DNA of 63,286 nucleotides from Paenibacillus massiliensis 2301065 = DSM 16942 (GTDB lineage Bacteria > Bacillota > Bacilli > Paenibacillales > Paenibacillaceae), in contig NZ_KB898207.1 of the NCBI RefSeq assembly GCF_000377505.1, forward strand, positions 1 to 63,286, read 5' to 3'. The translations under genes were made by a program, and so were the position numbers. The first letter of the stretch is position 1. Every line of letters begins with the position of its first letter. Positions 1 through 7,718 of the stretch are shown in pieces. A model generated the notes under the pieces. The model did no database searches. It was not told where the DNA came from and was given only the letters and a program-made list of their open reading frames with translations.

Positions 1-73
1 AGTCCGCTCGACTTGCATGTATTAGGCACGCCGCCAGCGTTCGTCCTGAGCCAGGATCAAACTCTCCAATAAA
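1..73 (-). rRNA. rrs: 16S rRNA, 5' end only (partial)
   Basis: The minus strand reads TTTATTGGAGAGTTTGATCC and continues with the universally conserved start of bacterial 16S rRNA up to the variable region entered by ATGCAAGTCGAGCGG. Only the first 73 nt lie in the window. The 5' end is placed by analogy with Bacillus 16S, which begins TTTATCGGAGAG. It is the promoter-proximal gene of an rRNA operon that continues to the left of the window. Confidence 0.97.
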
Positions 74-162
74 GTTATTGAAAAGAGCGATAGCTCATTT
101 TGAATCTGACGAGATTCATATCTCATTGTTTGAATCCCACTTGCGTGAAATTCGCTCACTCG

Positions 163-185
163 TTGTTCAGTTTTCAAAGATCAAC
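163..185 (-). promoter_or_regulatory. rrn leader boxA-like antitermination element
   Basis: The minus-strand leader of the 16S gene contains TGATCTTTGAAAACTGAAC about 90 nt upstream of mature 16S. This resembles the boxA-type leader element (CTTTGAAAACT) common in Bacillus and Paenibacillus rRNA operons. The remaining leader (74-162) contains complementary segments probably used in 16S precursor processing. Confidence 0.6.
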
Positions 186-241
186 TTCATTTATTCGTTT
201 CTTTTCTTGCGTTACCACCGCATCTCAGCGGCGACTTTTAT

Positions 242-271
242 AATATAGCATACACTTCACAAATAGGTCAA
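242..271 (-). promoter_or_regulatory. rRNA operon promoter
   Basis: On the minus strand, a -35 TTGACC (266-271) is followed after 18 nt by TATATT (242-247) preceded by TGC, giving an extended -10. It lies about 170 nt upstream of the mature 16S 5' end and in the correct orientation. I saw no second equally good rrn promoter in the leader. Confidence 0.7.
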
Positions 272-311
272 CACCTTTTTTCATTTTTTTCTCCATACGC
301 TATATTTCAAC

Positions 312-337
312 AAAAAAGAGCTTCTCCCCAGAAGCCC
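312..337 (-). terminator. Intrinsic terminator downstream of bofA
   Basis: Minus strand: GCTTCT-GGGG-AGAAGC hairpin followed by a run of six T. It lies about 180 nt beyond the bofA stop and just before the rrn promoter, and probably ends the recR-yaaL-bofA transcription unit. I see nothing else in 338-515. Confidence 0.8.
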
Positions 338-515
338 CCACACATGGTCTAGACCTATGATTTTGGCATAGTTCCACAGCATAGTTCCACAGCTTACTCC
401 CTCCACATAACTCCCCCATAAGCCTACAGATCTCATTTCGAATATCCATATAGAGCCCGCAGGGTGGAGGACATGATCGCAATGCGCTTCCTCCCCACCA
501 TACGCATGACCGCCA

Positions 516-782
516 TCAAGTAAAAAGAGCCAGCTTGATTCCCAGCAGCAACCCAACCCCCGGAAGACCTAAAGTAGCGACGGTCCCAATTGTTACTGGA
601 TTTACGGGAATGTATGCATGTGTGATCCAACCTGAGTAGTTCACTACATAGATTGCAACTGCTGCAAGCGCCATATGAGTTACGAATACACCCAACCATC
701 TGAACCCCATGCTCTTCTTGATAAGAATATATACAAGCATAAGTGAAGAGAATGACAGCAGTATCCACAGAACACTCCTCAC
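516..782 (-). CDS. bofA: BofA-family pro-sigma-K processing inhibitor
   Basis: An 88-residue integral membrane protein of the BofA family. In B. subtilis BofA sits in the outer forespore membrane with SpoIVFA and holds the SpoIVFB protease inactive until pro-sigma-K should be cleaved. Hydrophobic segments cover roughly residues 4-21, 28-48 and 60-86. The C-terminal NPVTIGTVATLGLPGVGLLL stretch is the family signature. I chose the GTG at 782 because GGGGAGGTG precedes it and it starts 1 nt after the yaaL stop; length then matches B. subtilis BofA (87 aa). The pairing yaaL-bofA followed by an rRNA operon is the B. subtilis order. Confidence 0.92.
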   Translation of the reverse strand: MRSVLWILLSFSSLMLVYILIKKSMGFRWLGVFVTHMALAAVAIYVVNYSGWITHAYIPVNPVTIGTVATLGLPGVGLLLGIKLALFT

Positions 783-783
783 C

Positions 784-1098
784 CTACAGCACCTCCCCTG
801 TAGCGGCCCTCTCGGCCCCTCCACTCTCTTCACCATCGTTGTCATAATCAGGACGATGTACATTCGCTTGCTTTGCTCGCTTTAGCTGAATCTGATAATT
901 CAACTCTGCTGCCTCCAGCAGAAAAATAGCATAGTCCACCTGATCCTTACCCACGGCTTCCTCAAACATTCTTTGTGCTCTAAGCCAGTCCGCATGAGCA
1001 AGGCGGACACCCTCGATAATCTCTGCGTAAAGCTCCGATCTGATTCGTTCCTTGCGGAGCTGATTGCGCAGCTTCTTGCTATACCAGATAGTCATCAT
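784..1098 (-). CDS. yaaL: YaaL-family (DUF2508) small protein
   Basis: A 104-residue hydrophilic, mostly helical protein recognisable as the DUF2508/YaaL family by its R/K-rich start, the central HADWLRAQ...DYAIFLLEAAELNYQ helices and its place between recR and bofA. Function is unknown. The tandem ATG-ATG at 1098 follows GGGAGGCGCGCG, so I start there rather than at an upstream ATG lacking a ribosome site. The C-terminus is acidic and poorly conserved. Its stop lies 1 nt before the bofA start, so the two are probably translationally coupled. Confidence 0.85.
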   Translation of the reverse strand: MMTIWYSKKLRNQLRKERIRSELYAEIIEGVRLAHADWLRAQRMFEEAVGKDQVDYAIFLLEAAELNYQIQLKRAKQANVHRPDYDNDGEESGGAERAATGEVL

Positions 1099-1396
1099 CG
1101 CGCGCCTCCCTACCATTCGCATCACAGTCTTTCGACTGCCCTCTATTCATTCATATCGAAAAGGGGACAAACTTAGAACCGCATTCTGCTAACAGTACGG
1201 AAGGCGAAGAACTCCTCTGAACAAGTCAAGAACTACATTGCTCCAGATGACAAATGCACAATATTCCATAGCGACAACCTAACAACTCTACAACGTTCTG
1301 CCTCCGGATCGAACTAATCTAAGAGACAATCCTCAGAAAGAAACCACCTGCATTACCAGAAGACAGACATATCCCTGGGATAATCCTTCAGGTAGT

Positions 1397-1903
1397 CTAA
1401 GGCTGTACAGGCGAAATATGATAGTGATAGAACTTTTTATCCACCCGCATTACCGGGAAGTTACCTGGTAGTTGGTCTACTGTGATCTCAATAAAGCTGT
1501 TCTTCTCATAAAAGCGATGAGCAGCTACAAACTGCGGCGTTGTACCCAGATAAATATCGCTAACCTGCCTACTCCCAGCCCAACGAATAGCCTCCTGTAG
1601 CAAGCGATAGGCCACCTTCCACTCTGTACCTCTGTACTCATGGTGTACGAACATTTTCCGTAAAGCACTTTGCTGTCGTCCAATATCTAATAGAGCTATC
1701 GTACCTATGATCCGGTCTCCGTCCTTAGCTACCCAGAAGTTCCCGTTGCCTCGTTGATAATACTGTTCGATAGCCAATAAATCCGGCTGATCCTCTATCG
1801 TGATGGGAATCCGGTATTCCTCCTGCTGGATATGTAATATAAGCTTCGATATCTGTGATTGATCACAGCCTCCATACTCCATGATGTGAATACGCTCGTA
1901 CAT
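1397..1903 (-). CDS. GNAT-family N-acetyltransferase
   Basis: A 168-residue single-domain GNAT protein. The order of motifs fits the fold: beta strand NFWVAKDGDRIIGTIALLD, the acetyl-CoA loop region LRKMFVHHEYRGTEWKVAYRLLQEAIRWA, and the C-terminal AAHRFYEKNSFIEI motif. The P-loop reads RGTEWKVA instead of the usual Q/RxxGxG/A, a mild deviation. Substrate cannot be told. It lies between the recR terminator and yaaL, which is not the case in B. subtilis, so it is an accessory insertion in this conserved string. Region 1099-1396 shows no gene. Confidence 0.8.
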   Translation of the reverse strand: MYERIHIMEYGGCDQSQISKLILHIQQEEYRIPITIEDQPDLLAIEQYYQRGNGNFWVAKDGDRIIGTIALLDIGRQQSALRKMFVHHEYRGTEWKVAYRLLQEAIRWAGSRQVSDIYLGTTPQFVAAHRFYEKNSFIEITVDQLPGNFPVMRVDKKFYHYHISPVQP

Positions 1904-1963
1904 ATAATCACCGCCCTATGATCATCTTGATTCCTTTCCACTTCAAACAATGCCATCCTATGA

Positions 1964-1990
1964 CAAAAAAAGCCGCAATAGCGGCTTTTA
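1964..1990 (-). terminator. Terminator downstream of recR
   Basis: AGCCGC-AATA-GCGGCT hairpin with an A-run on the left and TTTTA on the right, so on the minus strand it ends in seven T. It is 55 nt beyond the recR stop and ends the dnaX-ebfC-recR unit. Confidence 0.88.
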
Positions 1991-2044
1991 GGCTTGCCCA
2001 AATCCTGGGCTTGGCTATAAAGTTGGATGACAATTATATTTCGC

Positions 2045-2644
2045 TCAGTTCAACTGACGTCGACCTTCCAATGCCTTGGACAACGTAACTTCGTCTGCAT
2101 ATTCAAGATCTCCACCCACAGGTAATCCATGGGCAATCCGGGTAACCGTCATTTCGAAAGGTCTGACCAGCTTGGAAATATACATAGCCGTCGCTTCTCC
2201 CTCGATGTTCGGATTCGTAGCGAGAATTAACTCCTCCACTCGCTCATCACTCAGACGAGTCAGCAGCTCCTTCAGACGAATATCCTCCGGTCCCACACCC
2301 TCCATAGGAGAGATGGCCCCCTGCAGCACATGATAATACCCGTTGAACTCCTTGGTGCGCTCCATCGCTACCAAATCCTTGGAATCCTGGACTACACAAA
2401 TAACCGAGGCATCTCGAGTCTTATCCTGGCAAATCCGGCAGGGATCGGTATCAGTGATGTTGCAGCAGACCGAGCAATAATGGAGATTGCGCTTTACACT
2501 GACCAGAGCTTTGGCAAAATCAATCACATCATCTTCCTTCATGTTCAGTACATGAAAGGCAAGACGCGCAGCCGTCTTGGGACCAATGCCCGGCAGGCGT
2601 GTAAAAGCATCAATCAGCTTGGCTATCGGTTCCGGATAGTACAA
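2045..2644 (-). CDS. recR: Recombination mediator RecR
   Basis: 199 residues, the standard RecR length. RecR works with RecF and RecO to load RecA on gapped DNA. It has an N-terminal helix-hairpin-helix (LPGIGPKTAARLAFH, about residues 17-31), a four-cysteine zinc finger at C57, C60, C69 and C72, and a Toprim domain starting with ICVVQDSKDLVAME and containing LILATNPNIEGEATAMY. The start codon is TTG at 2644, preceded by AAGGAG ten bases upstream. It is the third gene of dnaX-ebfC-recR, a near-universal bacterial cluster. Confidence 0.97.
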   Translation of the reverse strand: MYYPEPIAKLIDAFTRLPGIGPKTAARLAFHVLNMKEDDVIDFAKALVSVKRNLHYCSVCCNITDTDPCRICQDKTRDASVICVVQDSKDLVAMERTKEFNGYYHVLQGAISPMEGVGPEDIRLKELLTRLSDERVEELILATNPNIEGEATAMYISKLVRPFEMTVTRIAHGLPVGGDLEYADEVTLSKALEGRRQLN

Positions 2645-2677
2645 TGGTCTGTTGCTCCTTCGTATATAAAGATTAGA

Positions 2678-2989
2678 TTAGAACAGGCCCGGGATCTTCA
2701 TGCCGCCTGTGAATTTACCCATATCATTATTAGCAAGCTCATCCGCCTTCGTAAGCGCGTCGTTCACAGCAGTCAGGACCAGATCCTGCAACATTTCAAC
2801 ATCATCCGGATCAACAGCCTCTGGCTTGATCGCAATGGACAGAACCTTCTTGTGACCATTCACCTCGACAGTTACTACACCACCACCGGATGTTCCTTCT
2901 ACAGTCTTGCCTCCAAGCTCTTCCTGTGCCTTCAGCATCTGCTCCTGCATCTTCTTCACTTGCTTCATCATCTGGTTCATATTGTTCAT
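2678..2989 (-). CDS. ebfC: YbaB/EbfC nucleoid-associated protein
   Basis: A 103-residue YbaB/EbfC (YaaK) family protein, a small DNA-binding dimer of the nucleoid. A Met/Gln/Lys-rich N-terminal coiled helix (MKQVKKMQEQMLKAQEEL) is followed by the GGVVTVEVNGHKKVLSIAI beta region and the conserved PDDVEMLQDLVLTAVNDAL helix. I prefer the second ATG at 2989 because AAGGAG abuts the first ATG and lies nine bases from this one. It sits between dnaX and recR, as in most bacteria. Confidence 0.93.
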   Translation of the reverse strand: MNNMNQMMKQVKKMQEQMLKAQEELGGKTVEGTSGGGVVTVEVNGHKKVLSIAIKPEAVDPDDVEMLQDLVLTAVNDALTKADELANNDMGKFTGGMKIPGLF

Positions 2990-3035
2990 GTTATTCATCT
3001 CCTTAATTGGTTTACTAGATAGACTATTAACAGCC

Positions 3036-4769
3036 CTAGTCTTTAATGACGATCAGATCCTCGCCAAATAACTCCATGGCCTCATCAATCCAGGGCTCCT
3101 TCGACTTTCCCGAACCAGCATCCTCCGGCTCCAGTCGGAATTCTTCCTCCTGCTTGGTGGCTGAGCCCTCAATCGCGGAGGACCAATCCCGCAGCATCAT
3201 CGTCACCAGACGCATAGGTCTGCCCAGCTGCTCTTGAAGCACTCGCTCGATGACCTGACGATTAGCTGCCTTCTCCGTGGTATCACGGTGAATATTGTTC
3301 TTGAAGGCTACCAGTACACTATCATCATACACCGATACTGGCTCGCCATCCATGAACCACGCATGGACCGTGACCTTCTCTTCCTTGACCCGCTGTAAAA
3401 TCTGACTCCATTTTCGAGTAGCCTCGGAAAATTCAGAGCTTCCCTTCTGTGCAACGAATTCACTAAGTTGGGAAGGGAGCTTCGCCGGTGACGACACCCG
3501 TGCTGCTGGAGGCTTGGATGGCCCACGCCCTGAAGAGCTTTGTTCCTGTCCCTTGCCAGCTGATAGCCCCGCTTGCAGGGCACCTTCCAGCTTACGTTCC
3601 AGGTCTGCCAGCTGCTTACGCAATGCCGTCACCTCGCCACGATCAGCCGCCTCGGCTGATGCCGTAGTCGCCTGACCAGGCGAAGCAGGGACGCTACACA
3701 ACTTGAGCAAAGCCACCTCAAAGAGTGTCTGCGGCTGTGAAGCATACTTCATACCGTTCTGATAGTGATTGAGTGTGTCAATAATCTGGAACAGCTGTTC
3801 ACTAGTGAACAGGTCGGCTACCTCTCTGAAATGCTCAGGCTCCAGCAACCTTTGCGTCATACGGTCAGCACCCGGCACCATCTTGACCATCAATAGATCG
3901 CGGAAATAGTAGAGCAGATTTTCCATGCACTTATCCGCGCTCTTACCCTCTTGCATGAAGGCATCGATCATCTGTAATACAGTGGCCACATCTTCCGCAT
4001 GAAGCGCACGTGCCAGCTTGCCGAATTGCTCAGCAGGGATTCCCCCCGTCATACCCAGCACCTGCTGGTAGGTTATAGTCCCATCTGTGAATGAAGCAAT
4101 CTGATCCAGCAGGCTGATCGCATCCCGCATCCCGCCATCAGACAAACGAGCAATATACTGCAATGCGTCTGGATCAGCAGAGATATTCTCTTGCTCACAG
4201 ATCCGCGCCAGATGCTGAGACTGTTCTTCAAATGGCACTCGCCGGAAGTCAAAGCGCTGACATCTGGATATAATCGTGGCCGGAAGGCGATGAGGCTCGG
4301 TTGTAGCTAATATAAACATTACATGCGTCGGAGGCTCTTCCAGCGTCTTGAGTAATGCGTTGAATGCTTCCGTCGTCAGCATGTGTACTTCATCAATAAT
4401 ATAGACTTTGCGTCTTACCTCGGTCGGTGCATATTTCACCTTATCCCGCAGATCACGAATCTCCTCTACACCGCGGTTGGATGCAGCATCAATCTCCTGC
4501 ACATCCATGACCGCCCCCGCCGTAATTCGAACACAGGTCTCGCATTCATTACAAGGCTCTACAGACGGCCCACGCTCACAGTTGACTGCCTTGGCCAAAA
4601 TCTTGGCTGCACTGGTCTTTCCTGTGCCCCGCGGCCCACTGAACAGATAGGCGTGAGAGGTCCTCCCGTCGCGAATAGCATTCTGCAGGGTCTGGATAAT
4701 ATGCTGCTGTCCTACCATGTCTTGGAACGACTGGGATCGCCAAGCACGGTACAACGCTATGTGTTCCAA
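3036..4769 (-). CDS. dnaX: DNA polymerase III subunits gamma/tau
   Basis: 577 residues. DnaX is the AAA+ clamp-loader subunit that ties polymerase, helicase and clamp loader together. Walker A GPRGTGKT is at 45-52, the zinc-binding cysteines at C64, C73, C76 and C79, Walker B reads YIIDEVHML, and the sensor-I/arginine-finger region ATTEPHRLPATIISRCQRFDFRR is intact. A low-complexity Ser/Pro/Lys linker (about 395-440) leads to the tau-like C-terminal domain. The start is TTG with GAGGG nine bases upstream. I saw no obvious slippery A-run for a programmed frameshift, in keeping with B. subtilis making only tau. Confidence 0.97.
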   Translation of the reverse strand: MEHIALYRAWRSQSFQDMVGQQHIIQTLQNAIRDGRTSHAYLFSGPRGTGKTSAAKILAKAVNCERGPSVEPCNECETCVRITAGAVMDVQEIDAASNRGVEEIRDLRDKVKYAPTEVRRKVYIIDEVHMLTTEAFNALLKTLEEPPTHVMFILATTEPHRLPATIISRCQRFDFRRVPFEEQSQHLARICEQENISADPDALQYIARLSDGGMRDAISLLDQIASFTDGTITYQQVLGMTGGIPAEQFGKLARALHAEDVATVLQMIDAFMQEGKSADKCMENLLYYFRDLLMVKMVPGADRMTQRLLEPEHFREVADLFTSEQLFQIIDTLNHYQNGMKYASQPQTLFEVALLKLCSVPASPGQATTASAEAADRGEVTALRKQLADLERKLEGALQAGLSAGKGQEQSSSGRGPSKPPAARVSSPAKLPSQLSEFVAQKGSSEFSEATRKWSQILQRVKEEKVTVHAWFMDGEPVSVYDDSVLVAFKNNIHRDTTEKAANRQVIERVLQEQLGRPMRLVTMMLRDWSSAIEGSATKQEEEFRLEPEDAGSGKSKEPWIDEAMELFGEDLIVIKD

Positions 4770-4841
4770 TTCGCGTTACCCTCTTTCAGTTCACTATGGT
4801 GACCTTCATCGTGTTACTCATTATACTATAATCCTGAACAC

Positions 4842-4873
4842 AAAAAAACATCTCGCGCTGCTGCGCAAGATGT
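4842..4873 (-). terminator. Terminator between SRP RNA and dnaX
   Basis: On the minus strand ACATCTtGCGC-AGCA-GCGCgAGATGT followed by seven T. It separates the SRP RNA transcript from dnaX. A second T-run directly after the SRP RNA (4931-4938) may also contribute. Confidence 0.85.
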
Positions 4874-4960
4874 CGATCGCTAATTTGTATAACCTAATTA
4901 AATCCCCATCCAGAGAATATTGATGCTACAGAAAAAAATAGTCCGGTGGATAAAATTAAG

Positions 4961-5226
4961 CCGTGCACCTGTTATTGATATTGCGACCCGAGCGGCAATC
5001 CTGAACATCAGCTCAGGCTAGGCTACCCTCCGGCACAAGAGCGCTCTTGCTTATGGCTGCTTCCTTCCGGACCTGACCAGGTTCACAAGTGCTCATTGCG
5101 GAGGACCCAGCCGTCAACGCCAAGCGCAGGGACCAGCCTCACATCAGCAATACCTCTAACAGGAATTCAACCTCGCTATAGCGGATTGCGAGTTACAGGG
5201 CACCGCTACCTCCCCATCTAGCACGG
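4961..5226 (-). ncRNA. scr: Signal recognition particle RNA (long, Bacillus-type scRNA)
   Basis: About 266 nt, in the size range of B. subtilis scRNA (271 nt). The ends CCGTGCTAGA and GGTGCACGG pair as the closing helix. The SRP core is unmistakable: GGTCAGGTCCGGAAGGAAGC in the Ffh-binding hairpin region, and the 5' GGGGAGGTAGCGGTGCCCTGTAA of the Alu domain. It is the RNA scaffold for Ffh in membrane protein targeting. It lies immediately upstream of dnaX, as in B. subtilis. Confidence 0.96.
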
Positions 5227-5234
5227 TGAAAATA

Positions 5235-5263
5235 AGTATATCTCAAGCATGTACAAATTGCAA
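5235..5263 (-). promoter_or_regulatory. Promoter of the SRP RNA gene
   Basis: Minus strand TTGCAA (5258-5263), 17-nt spacer, TATACT (5235-5240). The predicted start lies 7-9 nt further on, coinciding with the expected 5' end of the SRP RNA near 5226. Confidence 0.72.
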
Positions 5264-5322
5264 CCAACAGGTGTGTGGCAATTATGCCATGATTTGTCCT
5301 ATCCATTTATCAAGGATAGGCA

Positions 5323-5353
5323 CACAAAAATCCCCCTGCCAAAGACAGGGGGA
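5323..5353 (-). terminator. Terminator of rpmE
   Basis: Minus strand CCCCCTGTC-TTT-GGCAGGGGG hairpin followed by ATTTTTG, 37 nt after the rpmE stop. Confidence 0.88.
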
Positions 5354-5389
5354 ATGGCTACTAAATGATGCCATCAGGCAACATTCAGA

Positions 5390-5587
5390 TTAGATACCGT
5401 ATTTCTTCTTGAATTTATCAACACGGCCACCAGCGTCAACAAATTTTTGCTTACCTGTGAAGAAAGGATGGCAAGCGGAGCAAATTTCTACGCGCAGTGC
5501 TTCTTTTACGGAGCCGGTTTCGAACGTGTTACCGCAAGCGCAAGTTACAGTTGTCTTGAAGTATTTCGGTTGGATTGCTTGTTGCAT
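5390..5587 (-). CDS. rpmE: 50S ribosomal protein L31, zinc-binding type
   Basis: 65 residues. The four zinc ligands C16, C18, C36 and C39 are all present (CACGNTF and CSACHPFFTG), so this is the C+ form rather than the zinc-free YtjA/RpmE2 form used in zinc starvation. L31 bridges the two ribosomal subunits. It follows rho and a radical SAM gene on the same strand; rho-rpmE adjacency is typical of Bacillota. It has its own terminator. Confidence 0.97.
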   Translation of the reverse strand: MQQAIQPKYFKTTVTCACGNTFETGSVKEALRVEICSACHPFFTGKQKFVDAGGRVDKFKKKYGI

Positions 5588-5717
5588 TGAGTTTCACCTC
5601 TTTCCGCCCTGAGTTTCTTAGTCCACCCAGAGTAATGTAGACACATGAACGAATTATAGCACTACCCATGTTAATATGCAAATACTTTATTGTATTTAAA
5701 ATACCGCAAAACACACC

Positions 5718-6245
5718 TTAGTATAAATCCACAATTTGTCTATACTCTTGATCAGGCTCGTGGCTGCTAAAACAGTGCTTGTCCACCTTTTCCCCATTAT
5801 AGATGTTCATAATGTTCAACTCATAATAAGGATCCTCGTGGGTTGAAATTCGGCCATTATATTGGATTCGCCCGTACTCATCAGACTTCAGGGAAAAAGC
5901 ACGCTCATGCAGCAAATTCCCCCAATAATCATACCTGTAAGGAGCGCCAAGGAAGGCTTCATAGCGAAAATCAACATGTAGCCATTCATCCTCACGGAGT
6001 ACATCTATACACCCGATGTTCCACTCTTCAGCACCAGGCTTGAGTATAGTAAGACTTTCCTTTTGGCGAAAACCCTCCTGATCTTGCCATATACTTATAG
6101 TATGACAAGGCATACCATAATCCCGATGGAATTCAAGAGCCGTTGCCGGAAGCTTGAATGCACGCTGATACCTGTTCCTGAGTGACGAGTAAGGGGCACC
6201 CCTAGTATACTTATCCCACCTCAGCACAACATGCTGTAGCCACAT
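5718..6245 (-). CDS. Hypothetical protein, aromatic-rich, cytoplasmic
   Basis: A protein of about 175 residues that I do not recognise. It has no signal peptide or membrane segment and is rich in Tyr, Trp, His, Asp and Glu (for example DYWGNLLHERAFSL and HEDPYYELNIMNIYNG). I use the ATG at 6245 with GGCGG nine bases upstream; a GTG two codons earlier is possible. It lies between the radical SAM gene (57 nt away) and rpmE on the same strand. Codon use resembles the neighbours, so it is probably a real gene. Confidence 0.6.
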   Translation of the reverse strand: MWLQHVVLRWDKYTRGAPYSSLRNRYQRAFKLPATALEFHRDYGMPCHTISIWQDQEGFRQKESLTILKPGAEEWNIGCIDVLREDEWLHVDFRYEAFLGAPYRYDYWGNLLHERAFSLKSDEYGRIQYNGRISTHEDPYYELNIMNIYNGEKVDKHCFSSHEPDQEYRQIVDLY

Positions 6246-6301
6246 AGACACATCCCGCCTTTTTCACGCGCACTAAAAAATACTTCAATCATCCGGAATT
6301 G

Positions 6302-7579
6302 TTAGAGCAAGGGAATGGATTTCTTGAGGCGTGCACTGCCTTCTGGGGGAACATGTGTGAACGATCCAATTACAACATCCGGCAATTCTTCCCGGTAGAT
6401 CTCCAGCATCTGCTTCATTCCCAGCACATCGCCTTGGGCTGGAGGAATCAGCTCCAGATAGCTCTCCGGATCAATATTCAGATTCCGCATTTGAATGAGC
6501 TTCAGGTCTGTTCTGCGAATGAACTCAATCATCGCTTCAATCTCTTCCTCACGATCGGTTACGCCCGGGAAGATCAAATAGTTAATGGAGGTGTAGACGC
6601 CTTGCTTGGCCGCGTAGGTCAGGGACTTCTCGACATTCTCCAGTGTATAACCACGTGGCTTGTAATACGCATTATAATGTCCGTCCAGCGCACTGATCGT
6701 ACTCACACGCATCAGATCAAGTCCTGCATCCACGATGCCCCGGATATGATCGTTCAGCCCTGCGTTCGTGTTGATATTGATGTAGCCCATATCTGTGATG
6801 GATCGAACCTCACGAATCGCTTCGATAATGAGCTTGGCTTGAGTGGATGGCTCTCCCTCACAGCCTTGCCCGAAGCTGATAATCGATTCCGGTGTCTTCA
6901 GATGCTCCAGCATCACCTCTACAATCTCCTCCACGCGGGGACGGAAATTCATCCGGGTCTGCGGAGAGACGAAGCCGCTATCCTCCGGTTGCTCCGATAT
7001 ACATCCGAAGCAGCCAGCATTACAGGAATAGGAGACGGGGACTCCACCCTCCCAGCGACCAAGGAAGGTATTCGACGAGGTCAGGCATTCATAACCAAGC
7101 GCACAATTGGTTAAATGCTCGTATAGACGATTGTCCGGGTATTGCTGGACCAGTCGCTCTACTCCCCTTTTCACCTGAGTACGGTCACAATGATCTGGGT
7201 TCCACTTATCCGGGTTATCGCTCTGTTCAGCAGTTACATAGAAATTACCATCCTTCCACACCACCGCGGCATATCCGAATAAAGGTAACTTATAATCCTT
7301 ATCGGTCTTCACATAGCCCGGAAGACACAGCCGCGTAAAGCCTTGCGGTAGCAGGGCACCTACGGCTTGCAAATCGCCAGGCAACGGAACCATCTCACCC
7401 GTGCTCGGGTCCATACCTATTGGCCGGGTGCTTGGAAGGCTAACCAGAGTAGCTCCCGCTGGTAGAGGGATTAGCTCCTCTTCCATAATCTCGACAATCA
7501 TATCCGCGCTGCGGGCAAGTCCATGCAAGGAAGCATGGTCATATACATTCCCGTTAGCATCGGCGTATACCAAATACAT
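6302..7579 (-). CDS. Radical SAM protein of unknown substrate
   Basis: About 425 residues. The [4Fe-4S]-binding CxxxCxxC motif occurs as SYSCNAGCFGC (C186, C190, C193 from the chosen start), followed by the GE-like loop SFGQGCEGEPS and a radical SAM TIM-barrel pattern (INTNAGLNDHIRGIVDAGLDLMRVS). The roughly 180-residue N-terminal domain before the cluster is unusual and is not a known substrate domain to me. The ATG at 7579 follows AAAGGAG by eight bases, better than the upstream GTG at 7636. It lies between rho and rpmE. It could be a peptide- or tRNA-modifying enzyme, but nothing shown decides this. Confidence 0.82.
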   Translation of the reverse strand: MYLVYADANGNVYDHASLHGLARSADMIVEIMEEELIPLPAGATLVSLPSTRPIGMDPSTGEMVPLPGDLQAVGALLPQGFTRLCLPGYVKTDKDYKLPLFGYAAVVWKDGNFYVTAEQSDNPDKWNPDHCDRTQVKRGVERLVQQYPDNRLYEHLTNCALGYECLTSSNTFLGRWEGGVPVSYSCNAGCFGCISEQPEDSGFVSPQTRMNFRPRVEEIVEVMLEHLKTPESIISFGQGCEGEPSTQAKLIIEAIREVRSITDMGYININTNAGLNDHIRGIVDAGLDLMRVSTISALDGHYNAYYKPRGYTLENVEKSLTYAAKQGVYTSINYLIFPGVTDREEEIEAMIEFIRRTDLKLIQMRNLNIDPESYLELIPPAQGDVLGMKQMLEIYREELPDVVIGSFTHVPPEGSARLKKSIPLL

Positions 7580-7718
7580 AAATGGAACTCCTTTCGTTCC
7601 TTCCAGTGTAGATTCAAGTTGATTGTAATACGTCACTGAGGGAATCAGACCGCCACACCAACAACCCGTAATAACTCATGCCAGAAAGGCAACGTCGTCG
7701 GTGGGAGTCAGAGAATTG

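Noticed and set aside
3036..4769. Programmed frameshift in dnaX producing gamma
   Set aside because: No slippery A-run with downstream structure was visible around the end of the ATPase domain.
6299..7114. Long plus-strand open frame opposite the radical SAM gene
   Set aside because: Product has no recognisable motifs, no ribosome site, and the opposite strand encodes a clear enzyme.
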